A stretch of 21,728 nucleotides of DNA. Origin: Gammaproteobacteria bacterium (lineage in GTDB: Bacteria; Pseudomonadota; Gammaproteobacteria; Steroidobacterales; Steroidobacteraceae). Under the pieces are notes generated by a model. It did no database searches. It had not been told where the DNA came from and saw only the letters and a list, made by a program, of their open reading frames with translations. The stretch spans positions 1-21,728 of the forward strand of contig VBNY01000086.1 of the NCBI GenBank assembly GCA_005877705.1, given 5' to 3'. The stretch's first letter is position 1. Every line of letters starts with the position of its first letter. This document shows, piece after piece, positions 6,948 through 14,472 of the stretch. The translations under genes were made by a program, and so were the position numbers.

Positions 6948-8228
6948 TTACCCGCGCAGGTTCAACGCCGCTTCGACTCCCGCCGCCAGAGCACCGATCG
7001 GGCACTCGCTCTGACCCGCTTCCTGGCGCAATGGTTTCATTGACACGACGCCGCGCGCCAGCTCGTCATCACCGACGATCAGCGCCAGCGCCGCGCCGCT
7101 GCGATCGGCGCGGCGGAACTGGGTTTTGAAGTTGCCGCCGCCCAGGTTCAGCTCGAAGCGCCGTTGTGGCAGCTCATTACGCAGCCGCTCCACGAGACCC
7201 AAGCCCGCCGCTGCCGCACGCGTGCCGTTGACGACAACGTATACATCCGGCGTTCGGCCCGGTGGGATGCGTTGCGCCTGAGCGAGCAGCTCAACGGCGC
7301 GGTCCACCCCCATCGCAAAACCGACGCCGGGTGTCGGCTCACCCCCGAGCTGCGCGATCAGCCCATCGTAGCGGCCGCCGGAGCATACGGCATCCTGCGC
7401 TCCGAGTGCGTCCGTTATCCACTCAAACACCGTGCGGCTGTAGTAGTCGAGTCCGCGAACGAGGCGCGGATTGACCTCATAGGGCACACCGATGTCCTGC
7501 AGCGTGTTGCACAGCGCCTCGAAGTGCTCGCGCGATTCAGGATCGAGGTGATCGGTCAAGAGCGGCGCGGCGCGGATGAGCTCCTGCATCTCGGGGTTCT
7601 TGCTGTCGAGAATGCGCAGCGGGTTGCCCTCGAGCCGCCGCCGGCTGTCGGCATCGAGCTGCGATTCGCGCGCGCGCAGGTAGGCCGTGAGCTGTTCCCG
7701 ATACAGGCCGCGCGATTCCGGGGTGCCGAGCGAGTTGATCTGCAGCCGCACGCGTGCGATTCCCAGCCTGTGCCACAGTCTGGCGGTCAGTGCGATCAGC
7801 TCCGCGTCCACGTCCGCACCGGCGAAGCCGATGGCCTCGACGTCCAGTTGGTAGAACTGCCGATAGCGACCCTTCTGCGGGCGCTCATGGCGGAACATCG
7901 GCCCCATGCACCACAGTTTGTGGCGTTGACCGCGCAGCATGCCGTTGGAGACGGCAGCGCGCATGATGCCGGCCGTCGCTTCCGGTCGCAGTGTGAGGCT
8001 CTCGCCGCCCTGGTCCGTGAAGGTGTACATCTCCTTCTCGACCACATCGGTGAACTCCCCGATGGCGCGCTTGAAGAGCTCGGTGTGCTCGACAACAGGC
8101 ACGCGGATCTCCTCGTACCCGTATTCCGTCAGCAGCTCTCGCGCGCTCGCCTCGAGATGCTGCCACGCGCCGATCTGCGCGGGCAGCACGTCATTCATTC
8201 CGCGCACGGGCTGGATCTGGGCTGGCAA
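6948..8228 (-). CDS. hisS: Histidyl-tRNA synthetase
   Basis: 426 residues from TTG 8228. I chose this start because GGAGG lies exactly five bases upstream and the resulting length and N-terminus (PAQIQPVRGMNDVLP) match the E. coli enzyme of 424 residues; the longer ATG at 8270 would overlap rodZ by about 40 bases. Class II synthetase landmarks: motif 2 region MGPMFRHERPQKGRYRQF at 108-125, histidine motif RGLDYYSRTVFEW at 258-270, GGRYDGL at 284-290, motif 3 GVGFAMGVDR at 301-310, and a C-terminal anticodon-binding domain ending in a GGGNFKTQFRRAD segment. It charges tRNA-His in the cytoplasm and is essential. The rodZ stop lies between the Shine-Dalgarno and the TTG, so translation is probably coupled. 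Confidence 0.98.
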   Translation of the reverse strand: MPAQIQPVRGMNDVLPAQIGAWQHLEASARELLTEYGYEEIRVPVVEHTELFKRAIGEFTDVVEKEMYTFTDQGGESLTLRPEATAGIMRAAVSNGMLRGQRHKLWCMGPMFRHERPQKGRYRQFYQLDVEAIGFAGADVDAELIALTARLWHRLGIARVRLQINSLGTPESRGLYREQLTAYLRARESQLDADSRRRLEGNPLRILDSKNPEMQELIRAAPLLTDHLDPESREHFEALCNTLQDIGVPYEVNPRLVRGLDYYSRTVFEWITDALGAQDAVCSGGRYDGLIAQLGGEPTPGVGFAMGVDRAVELLAQAQRIPPGRTPDVYVVVNGTRAAAAGLGLVERLRNELPQRRFELNLGGGNFKTQFRRADRSGAALALIVGDDELARGVVSMKPLRQEAGQSECPIGALAAGVEAALNLRG

Positions 8229-8238
8229 CTCAACCTCC
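8228..8238 (-). promoter_or_regulatory. Ribosome binding site deciding the hisS TTG start, embedded in the rodZ stop
   Basis: On the minus strand GGAGG (plus positions 8234-8238) is followed by TTGAG and then the TTG start codon ending the interval at 8226-8228. The rodZ TGA stop at 8230-8232 lies inside the spacer. This close arrangement favours re-initiation by ribosomes finishing rodZ. Confidence 0.7.
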
Positions 8239-9177
8239 GTCGGCCTGCTTCGCCAGGACGGCGCGTCCATAGGCGTTGATGAGGAAGTGCGCGCTACCGT
8301 CGGGCTGCACCATGGTGCTTATCGCCGCGCGACGGCCGTTGACCTCGATCGCAACACCCGGAGCATTGCCCAACACGACGCTGAGCGGAGGTGTCCCCTG
8401 CAGCGTGCGCGCGGAGTCGGCGGCGCCGACGTCGTAGAAAAGGCGTTGGCCCGAGGCGTCGTACACTTCAGCCCAACTGTCGGCAGAGAACTTCAACGTG
8501 AGCGCAGTTTGCCTGCCGTGAGCGGCTGCCGGTCGCGGCGGCGGCGGCGCGCCGGCGATTGCCGACTGCCCCCCCTGCGGTTGCGCAGTGCCGGAGCCGG
8601 GATTGCCCGGGCCCGCCCTGACGCTCGCCCCTGTCGCCGACCGCCGCGCGCCAGCCGGCGGCGGCGCCGCTGCGCCGCTCGCGGGCGCAGCTGCACCTGC
8701 TCCGGCCGGAGAGAGTGTAGTGTTGTCTTCGGCTGCACCGCGGATCTGAACGGGCGTCGCCTGATCGCCCGAGGGCAGCGTTACACCCGACAGGCTGTGC
8801 ACCCACCATACGGTGCCGGCCAGAGCTAACCCAACCAATACGGCGACGGCGGGCACGAACAGTCTGCGCAGGTCGGCGGGCTCGGGCCTGGGAATGCGTG
8901 TCAGATCCGGCTGCACGGTCCTGCTGGTGGTGGAATACAGTTCCTGCAGCTCCACCGGCGGCTCGCCGATCAGCTCCGCGTAATGGCGCAAGTGGCCGCG
9001 CACGAAGACCGGCGCGCCGAGAGCGCTGAAGTTCTCCGCCTCGAGAGACTCCAGGATGCCGGCATCGACGTGCAGCCTCTCGGCCGCTTGCAGAATCGTG
9101 AGTCCCTTGCGTTCACGGGCGCTCTGCAGCCGCGTGCCGATACCGCAGCAAGCCTCGCCGCCAGCTTGCGCCACCAT
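8230..9177 (-). CDS. rodZ: Cytoskeleton protein RodZ
   Basis: 315 residues. An N-terminal HTH_25 domain (GTRLQSARERKGLTILQAAERLHV at about 14-37, then ALGAPVFVRGHLRHYAELIG) is followed by one transmembrane helix at about 107-127. A long low-complexity Ala/Pro/Gly linker spans about 155-220. The periplasmic C-terminal domain (DUF4115 type, about 223-300) includes SADSWAEVYDASGQRLFYD. RodZ links MreB filaments to the cell-wall elongation machinery and sets rod shape. The gene starts five bases after pilF; GAGG overlaps that stop, with tight spacing to the ATG at 9177, and GTG as the second codon is an alternative start. In E. coli and Pseudomonas ispG follows rodZ; here hisS follows directly. 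Confidence 0.93.
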   Translation of the reverse strand: MVAQAGGEACCGIGTRLQSARERKGLTILQAAERLHVDAGILESLEAENFSALGAPVFVRGHLRHYAELIGEPPVELQELYSTTSRTVQPDLTRIPRPEPADLRRLFVPAVAVLVGLALAGTVWWVHSLSGVTLPSGDQATPVQIRGAAEDNTTLSPAGAGAAAPASGAAAPPPAGARRSATGASVRAGPGNPGSGTAQPQGGQSAIAGAPPPPRPAAAHGRQTALTLKFSADSWAEVYDASGQRLFYDVGAADSARTLQGTPPLSVVLGNAPGVAIEVNGRRAAISTMVQPDGSAHFLINAYGRAVLAKQADGG

Positions 9178-9182
9178 GAGCC

Positions 9183-9971
9183 TCAGCCCCGATTGCGATC
9201 GAGCTCGGCCAGCGTGTGTGCCTGGTCCGAGCCCGGAAAATCAACGCGCAGCCTGCGCGCAAAGCGCTCGGCCGCCACCCGGTCACCCTGCGCGCGCGTG
9301 ACACGCACACCCAGCAGCAACAGGTCGGGTGTGGCCTCGAAGGAGCCGAGATAGCTCTCGATCTGCGTGCGTGCATCGCTCAGCTTGCCGCGCTGGAATT
9401 CGAGGTCGCCGAGCTGGAACGCGGCTTCCGCAAAGTTCGGCCGCAGCTGCAGCGCCCGCCGGAAATTCTTGCCGGCCTCCTCGTCGCGCTTGGCGGCGCG
9501 CAGACAAACTCCCGCATTGGTGTAGGCCGCCTCGGGCGTGCGATACAGGGCGTTGTGCGCCGCCTCCTCGAAATGACGCACGCCCTCGTCCGTGCGGCCG
9601 GAGCGGCACAGGTAGACGGCGTAGTTGTTCAGGACGTCCGGGTCGCGCGGGGCCAGCCGCAGTGCCGTGCGGAACTCGGCATCGGCCTTGGCGGGATTGC
9701 CCAGGCTCTCGAACAGCAGCGCGAGTGCGCTGTGAACGTTCGGGTCCCTGGGGTTCTCCGCGAGCGCGCGCTCGAGCTTTTCCTTCGCCAGCGCGAGGTC
9801 GCCTTGATGCAGATAGGCCATGCCGAGCTGTGCATTGTAGGACGCCGCGCGCTCGTTACCCTCAACCTGTCCGCGGGAGCTGCACGCAGCCACTGCAAGC
9901 GCGGCGACCGTGCCCAACACGTAGCAGCCGCGCCGCAAGCGCTGCAACGGGCTTGCAGGCTGCATGCTCAT
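9183..9971 (-). CDS. pilW: Type IV pilus biogenesis TPR lipoprotein PilF/PilW
   Basis: 262 residues. A signal peptide ends in the lipobox AVAAC (Cys30), then at least four TPR-like repeats: NAQLGMAYLHQGDLALAKEKLERAL, SALALLFESLGNPAKADAEFRTAL, NYAVYLCRSGRTDEGVRHFEEAA and ALQLRPNFAEAAFQLGDLEF. This is the pattern of PilF (Pseudomonas) / PilW (Neisseria, Myxococcus), the pilotin that localises and multimerises the PilQ secretin in the outer membrane. The start codon overlaps the rlmN stop as ATGA, indicating translational coupling; an ATG six bases on is an alternative. Position rlmN-pilF-rodZ is the Pseudomonas order. No other pilus gene is in the window, so the role rests on family and synteny. 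Confidence 0.92.
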   Translation of the reverse strand: MSMQPASPLQRLRRGCYVLGTVAALAVAACSSRGQVEGNERAASYNAQLGMAYLHQGDLALAKEKLERALAENPRDPNVHSALALLFESLGNPAKADAEFRTALRLAPRDPDVLNNYAVYLCRSGRTDEGVRHFEEAAHNALYRTPEAAYTNAGVCLRAAKRDEEAGKNFRRALQLRPNFAEAAFQLGDLEFQRGKLSDARTQIESYLGSFEATPDLLLLGVRVTRAQGDRVAAERFARRLRVDFPGSDQAHTLAELDRNRG

Positions 9972-11095
9972 GGGTGGACGGCAACGCCGATGACCTTGTC
10001 GCCAAGGCGCACGGTCGTGCGGTCGATCACCCGCCCTGCGAGTTGCCCGCAGGCGGCATCGATGTCATCCCCGCGGGTGCGGCGGATGGTCGCGAGCACT
10101 CCGCGTTGGATCAACTCATCGCGGAACCGCTGGATCACGCGCAGCGGCGAGCGCTTGTAGCGCGTGCCGGGGAACGGGTTGAACGGAATCAGGTTGACCT
10201 TCGCGGGGTGCCCCTTGAGCAGCGAACTCAGCGCGCGCGCCTGAGCGGGCGAATCGTTCACACCGTCGAGCATGACGTACTCGAACGTCACGCTGCGGCC
10301 GTTCTGCTCGTCGAGGTAGTGCCAGCAGGCCTCGAGCAGCTCCGCGATCGGGTGTTTGCGGTTGATCGGAACGAGCTCGCTGCGCAACTCGTCGTTGGGC
10401 GCGTGCAGTGAGACTGCGAGTGCGACGTTGATTTCCGCGGCGAGCTTGTAGATCTGCGGCACGAGACCGGATGTCGACAGCGTCACGCGCCGCCGCGACA
10501 GATCGAAGCCGAAGTCATCCAGTAGAATACGCATCGCGGGCACGACGTTACGGAAGTTCGCGAGCGGCTCGCCCATGCCCATCAAGACGACGTTGGTGAC
10601 CAGACGGTCGGCGCCGTGCGGCCCGGTCCCGTGGGCATCGGCCAACTCGCGCCCGGCGAGCCACACCTGCCCCACGATCTCGGCGGTGCTCAGATTGCGA
10701 TTGAAGCCCTGCTGCGCGGTCGCGCAGAACGAGCAGTCGAGGGCGCAGCCGACCTGCGAGGAGATGCACAGCGTGCCGCGGTCGGGCTCGGGGATGAAGA
10801 CCATCTCGAACGCCTGCGATGCGTCGGCGCGCAGCGTCCATTTGCACGTGCCGTCCGCCGAACGTTGCAGCGTGACGATGTCGGGGACACACACTTGCGC
10901 GTGCTCGCTCAACCTGGGGCGGAACTCCTTGGCGAGGTCCGTCATGTTCTCGAATGAGGCCTCGCCGCGCTTGTATATCCAGTTCATCAACTGGCGCGCG
11001 CGGAACGGCTTACTGCCGAGCTGCGCGACGAACGCCTCCAGCGCCGGACGCGGCAGGCCCAGCAGGTTGGTGCGGCTTGTGGCGGAGGAAGTCAT
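9968..11095 (-). CDS. rlmN: Dual-specificity RNA methyltransferase RlmN (23S A2503 / tRNA A37 C2-methylation)
   Basis: 375 residues. Radical-SAM cluster motif C-x3-C-x2-C (GCALDCSFC, Cys117, Cys121, Cys124). The cysteine preceding it in GTLCISSQVG (Cys110) and the C-terminal cysteine in DIDAACGQLAG (Cys349) correspond to E. coli Cys118 and the methyl-carrying Cys355. LMGMGEPLANF (171-181) is the GEP motif binding SAM, and SLHAPNDELR is also conserved. The enzyme needs a [4Fe-4S] cluster, fitting its nearness to Fe-S assembly genes, though that is the ancestral order. It lies 22 bases after ndk and overlaps pilF by four bases. No strong Shine-Dalgarno before ATG 11095. Confidence 0.98.
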   Translation of the reverse strand: MTSSATSRTNLLGLPRPALEAFVAQLGSKPFRARQLMNWIYKRGEASFENMTDLAKEFRPRLSEHAQVCVPDIVTLQRSADGTCKWTLRADASQAFEMVFIPEPDRGTLCISSQVGCALDCSFCATAQQGFNRNLSTAEIVGQVWLAGRELADAHGTGPHGADRLVTNVVLMGMGEPLANFRNVVPAMRILLDDFGFDLSRRRVTLSTSGLVPQIYKLAAEINVALAVSLHAPNDELRSELVPINRKHPIAELLEACWHYLDEQNGRSVTFEYVMLDGVNDSPAQARALSSLLKGHPAKVNLIPFNPFPGTRYKRSPLRVIQRFRDELIQRGVLATIRRTRGDDIDAACGQLAGRVIDRTTVRLGDKVIGVAVHP

Positions 11096-11117
11096 GGCGC
11101 TTGGCTGGCGGTCGATG

Positions 11118-11546
11118 TCAGCTACGCGGGTGCAGCTCCGTCACGCTGAAGAAGTAAGCGATCTCGCGCGCGGCCGTATCCGGCGCGTCGGATCCGTGGA
11201 CTACGTTCTGCTCGATACTCACGGCGAGATCGGCGCGGATCGTGCCGGGCGCGGCCTGCTTCGGATCGGTCGCGCCCATGATGTCGCGGTTGCGGGCGAT
11301 CGCGTTCTCCCCCTCGAGCACCTGTACCATCACGGGACCCGATGTCATGTAGCGCACGAGGTCCTTGAAGAACGGACGTTCGCGATGCACGGCGTAGAAG
11401 CCTTCCGCCTCACGCTGCGACAGGCAGAGCATGCGCGCCGCGATGACCGCGAGGCCGGACTTCTCGAAGCGCCGATAGACCTCGCCGATCAGATTGCCTC
11501 TGACGCCGTCGGGCTTGACGATGGAGAGGGTGCGCTCGAGCGCCAT
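11118..11546 (-). CDS. ndk: Nucleoside diphosphate kinase
   Basis: 142 residues, the normal bacterial length. TLSIVKPDGV at 6-15 and the active-site NVVHGSDAPDTA with phospho-accepting His117 are diagnostic. It transfers the gamma phosphate between nucleoside triphosphates and diphosphates and balances NTP pools in the cytoplasm. AAAGG nine bases before ATG 11546 is an acceptable Shine-Dalgarno. A 196-base gap separates it from iscA upstream, so ndk may start its own transcription unit leading into rlmN-pilF-rodZ-hisS. Confidence 0.98.
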   Translation of the reverse strand: MALERTLSIVKPDGVRGNLIGEVYRRFEKSGLAVIAARMLCLSQREAEGFYAVHRERPFFKDLVRYMTSGPVMVQVLEGENAIARNRDIMGATDPKQAAPGTIRADLAVSIEQNVVHGSDAPDTAAREIAYFFSVTELHPRS

Positions 11547-11656
11547 TCGCTTGGACCTTTCAAAAACAGGCGGATGTTATGCGGGCGGACTGAAGTGCGC
11601 ATCGACGCGCGCGTGTCTGCGGCACCGCTGCGGCGAGAGCCCGAACCAACCGCCGG

Positions 11657-11686
11657 AGTGTACCTTGGAGCACGCGCTCGCGGCAA
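11657..11686 (-). promoter_or_regulatory. Candidate sigma-70 promoter for ndk
   Basis: On the minus strand TTGCCG (plus 11681-11686) is separated by 18 bases from TACACT (plus 11657-11662). Each hexamer matches four of six consensus positions. Transcription would begin roughly 100 bases before ndk. The remaining bases of the 11547-11742 gap show no gene and no clear terminator. Confidence 0.3.
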
Positions 11687-11742
11687 TTTGACGTGCGCCG
11701 GAAGTGCCGGTTAGTTAAGGGTTTTTGCCGCGGCGGGAGGCC

Positions 11743-12066
11743 TTAGACGGAGAAACTCTCCCCGCAGCCGCACTCGCCCTTCACGTTCGGGTTGCGGAAG
11801 CGGAAAGCCTCGTTCAGTCCCTGCTTGACGAAATCCACGGTCGTGCCATCCAGGAGGCCCAGGCTGCCTGCTTCGACGAAGACCTTCACGCCCCGGTCCT
11901 CGAACACGACATCACCCGGCTGCGCTTCGTCCGCGTAATTGATGACGTAGGCGAACCCTGAACACCCGGTCTTGCGTACACCGAGCCGCAGACCCACGCC
12001 GCTGCCCCGCGTGGAGAGGAAAGTCTTGACGCGATTGGCAGCGGATTCGGTCAGCGAGATTGTCAT
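11743..12066 (-). CDS. iscA: Fe-S cluster assembly A-type carrier IscA
   Basis: 107 residues, the same length as E. coli IscA and nearly colinear with it. The three cluster/iron ligands are present: Cys35 in KTGCSGFAY and Cys99/Cys101 in ECGCGESF. A-type carriers receive clusters from the IscU scaffold and pass them to targets. I prefer IscA over ErpA because of length, the C-terminal GECGCGESFSV and the position directly after iscS. AGGAA four bases upstream of ATG 12066 is a good ribosome binding site, and the gene starts 12 bases after the fusion gene's TAA, so the two are almost certainly co-transcribed. Confidence 0.96.
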   Translation of the reverse strand: MTISLTESAANRVKTFLSTRGSGVGLRLGVRKTGCSGFAYVINYADEAQPGDVVFEDRGVKVFVEAGSLGLLDGTTVDFVKQGLNEAFRFRNPNVKGECGCGESFSV

Positions 12067-12078
12067 CAGCTTCCTATA

Positions 12079-14370
12079 TTACGCTTGTGGCCAGCGCCGC
12101 AGGCACGCGTGCAGAGCGTCTTCGACCACGAACAGGCGACCGAGTTTCTCCACGGGGACCGATAGCGCCTCGGCCCAGCTCGCCGGTCTACCGGGAACCA
12201 GCTCCGAGCGGGTCCGGCCGGGAAGCTGCCGGGCGAGCCACGCGGCCACCTGCAGAGTATGGGGGCAGCCGTAGGCCTGAAAACGTGCGTCCTTCACAGT
12301 GCTGTCCTCGACCAGCAGGTGAAACCGCACCCAGACCTCCTGCCCGGGGCCGCCCGCCTCGCCCGCGAGCGCTGTGCGGTCACGGCCATCGCCCAGTCCT
12401 CCCGGCGCGGTGGAAGGGTTCGGCGCCGGCGCTGCCTCGGCGGCCGGCGGCGCGGTCCAAGATGCCGGCGCAGCGGCCGCCGGCGACAGCGCCCGCAATC
12501 GCCCGACCTCGTGCCGCACGGCCTCGACCGCGAAATCCACGTCGGCGGCGGTCGTATAGCGGCCGAGACTCAGGCGCAGCGAGCTCTGGGCGAGCTGAGT
12601 ATCGCGGCCCAGGGCGCGCAGGACATAGGAGGGCTCGGCCGACGCTGAGTTGCAGGCCGAGCCCGTGGAGATCGCCAGTCCACCCAAGCCAGTCACCAGG
12701 CTCTCCCCTTCCACTCCCTCGAACGACACATTGAGGATGCCGGGCACCCGCGGCGCCCCCTCGCCATTGAGGTGGGCGCCCCCGACGGCGGCGAGGCCCG
12801 TCCACAACCGCTCACGCAGTCCAGTGAGCCGCGCCTGCTCGCCGGCCAGCTGTCGGGCGGCGATTTGGCAGGCGACTCCGAAGCCCACGATCTGATGTGT
12901 GGCCAGCGTGCCAGGTCTCAAGCCTCGCTCCTGCCCGCCTCCGTAGGCCACGGGCTGGATCCCTGGACGCGCGCCGGGGCGGACGTAGAGCGCGCCCACC
13001 CCCTTGGGTCCGTAGAGCTTATGCGCCGTAAAGGAGACGAAATCGACGCACAGCTTGCGCACATCGAGCGGCACTTTGCCCGCTGCCTGGGCGCAGTCGC
13101 TGTGGAAGGCGACGCCGCGCTCGCGACACAGCGCACCGATGGCCTCCACATCCTGCATGACCCCGATCTCGTTGTTCACATACATGATCGAGACGAGCAC
13201 GGTGTCAGGGCGCAGCGCCGCGCGAACCGCATCCGGATCGATCCGCCCAGCGCGATCGGGCGTCAGGTAAGTGACGTTGAATCCCTCTTTCTCGAGACGC
13301 TTGCAGGGATCGAGCACGGCCTTGTGCTCGATGCGCGAGGTGACGATATGCCGTCTGCGGTCCGCGTTCGCGCGCGCGAGCCCGAGAATCGTCAGATTGT
13401 TGGATTCGGTCGCCCCGGAGGTGAACACGATCTCGTCCGGCTCGGCGCCGATCAGTGCGCCGACCTGGGCCCGCGCCGTCTCGATGCGCGCGGCCGCTTG
13501 CCGGCCGAACGGGTGGGTGGCGGAGGCGGCGTTGCCGAAATCCCCCTCCAGCGTCAGGCAGGCGCTCATGGCCGCCGCGACCGCGGGATCCACGGGAGTC
13601 GTCGCGGCGTAGTCCAGGTAAATGGGTCCGCTCGGGCCGGCACCCGCGTGGCGCCGCCGACTCTGCACGGCCGTCAATATGCCGCGCAGAATGTGTACCT
13701 CGTTCTCGTCCAGCTCGGCACGCTGCAGGAACCGCCGGATACGCGCCGTGAGATGCGTGCCGCTCTGCGTGCGGTCACGGAAATCGATCTCCTCGAGCAC
13801 CTGCGCCAAGTGCGCGTTGAGCCGCTCCATCTCCTCGGGGCTCGCCAGCGGGGCAGCTCCCGGCCCTCGCCCGACGACTCTCGCACCCTGCGCGCGCAAC
13901 AGCTCATACGCGACGAGTTGCACGGCCATCGCAAGGTTGAGAGACGGATAGCCTTCGCTGGCGGGAATGCGGATCAGAACATGGGCCGCCTCCAACTCCT
14001 CGTTCCGCAGCCCCGTTCGTTCCGCACCGAATAACACCGCCGCCGGCGTACGGCGCGACTCGCTGACGATGCGCTCTGCGGCCTCACGCACATCGAGCAC
14101 ACGGAAGTACTGGTCGCGATCGCGCGAAGTGGTCGCCGCAATGAAGCCACAGCCGGCGATAGCCTCGGGCACTGAATCCACTACGCGTGCCCGGGTCAGC
14201 ACATCGCCGGCTCCGGAGGCGCGTGCGGTCGCTTCCTCATGCGGGAACTGCTTCGGTTTGACCAGCACGAGATCCTCGAGCGCCATGTTCTTCATGGCGC
14301 GCGCCACCGCCCCGATGTTGCCGGGGTGCGAGGGCTCGACGAGCACGATGCGAATGTCGCTGGACTTCAT
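12079..14370 (-). CDS. Three-part fusion: TrmJ tRNA methyltransferase - IscS cysteine desulfurase - IscU-like domain
   Basis: One open frame of 763 residues. Residues 1-240 are a complete TrmJ: IRIVLVEPSHPGNIGAVARA at the N-terminus, SPOUT knot motifs LFGAERTGLRNEEL (113-126) and PSLNLAMAVQLVAYEL (142-157), ending HILRGILTAV as TrmJ does. It should 2'-O-methylate nucleotide 32 of tRNA. Residues 249-630 are a group I IscS: YLDYAATTPVDP, His349, Asp425, Gln428, PLP Lys451 in TAHKLYGPKG, and persulfide Cys573 in STGSACNSAS. After GRLRALSP the usual IscS tail is replaced by a Pro/Ala-rich linker (631-675) and a short domain (676-763) resembling IscU: VKDARFQAYGCPHTL matches the IscU second-cysteine region (Cys702) and VVEDALHACLRRW its last helix; the other two scaffold cysteines are missing. 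No internal stop or good internal start separates the parts. Divergent from suhB; followed closely by iscA. Confidence 0.93.
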   Translation of the reverse strand: MKSSDIRIVLVEPSHPGNIGAVARAMKNMALEDLVLVKPKQFPHEEATARASGAGDVLTRARVVDSVPEAIAGCGFIAATTSRDRDQYFRVLDVREAAERIVSESRRTPAAVLFGAERTGLRNEELEAAHVLIRIPASEGYPSLNLAMAVQLVAYELLRAQGARVVGRGPGAAPLASPEEMERLNAHLAQVLEEIDFRDRTQSGTHLTARIRRFLQRAELDENEVHILRGILTAVQSRRRHAGAGPSGPIYLDYAATTPVDPAVAAAMSACLTLEGDFGNAASATHPFGRQAAARIETARAQVGALIGAEPDEIVFTSGATESNNLTILGLARANADRRRHIVTSRIEHKAVLDPCKRLEKEGFNVTYLTPDRAGRIDPDAVRAALRPDTVLVSIMYVNNEIGVMQDVEAIGALCRERGVAFHSDCAQAAGKVPLDVRKLCVDFVSFTAHKLYGPKGVGALYVRPGARPGIQPVAYGGGQERGLRPGTLATHQIVGFGVACQIAARQLAGEQARLTGLRERLWTGLAAVGGAHLNGEGAPRVPGILNVSFEGVEGESLVTGLGGLAISTGSACNSASAEPSYVLRALGRDTQLAQSSLRLSLGRYTTAADVDFAVEAVRHEVGRLRALSPAAAAPASWTAPPAAEAAPAPNPSTAPGGLGDGRDRTALAGEAGGPGQEVWVRFHLLVEDSTVKDARFQAYGCPHTLQVAAWLARQLPGRTRSELVPGRPASWAEALSVPVEKLGRLFVVEDALHACLRRWPQA

Positions 14371-14421
14371 GCAGGCGATTTCAGTCGCTGGTTGGTCACT
14401 CTGTTACCCTAGCGCGGATCC

Positions 14422-14449
14422 AATATACGCTTCGCTGGTCCTGCGCCAA
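14422..14449 (-). promoter_or_regulatory. Candidate sigma-70 promoter for the trmJ-iscS fusion / iscA unit
   Basis: In the 102-base divergent gap with suhB, the minus strand reads TTGGCG (plus 14444-14449), 16 bases, then TATATT (plus 14422-14427). The -10 matches five of six positions and the -35 four. It would give a leader of about 45 bases. I see no obvious IscR-type operator, but the gap is short and I could not score one. Confidence 0.35.
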
Positions 14450-14472
14450 TCGGTCACAAGAGCTTATTTACC

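Noticed and set aside
7164..8279. 371-codon plus-strand frame opposite hisS
   Set aside because: Fully antisense to a conserved synthetase, no family features, no ribosome binding site; a GC-rich shadow.
11547..11742. Small RNA, riboswitch or terminator between iscA and ndk
   Set aside because: Only short GC palindromes (such as CCGG-CACTT-CCGG) are seen, without a T-tract or a recognisable aptamer layout.
13666..13668. Internal GTG as a separate start for iscS
   Set aside because: No Shine-Dalgarno is present upstream and the TrmJ frame has no stop before or after it, so even with internal initiation the full fusion would still be made.
12772..14034. 420-codon plus-strand frame opposite the trmJ-iscS fusion
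   Set aside because: It lies wholly antisense to clear TrmJ/IscS domains, has no recognisable motif and is rich in Arg/His/Asp as shadow frames in GC-rich DNA are.
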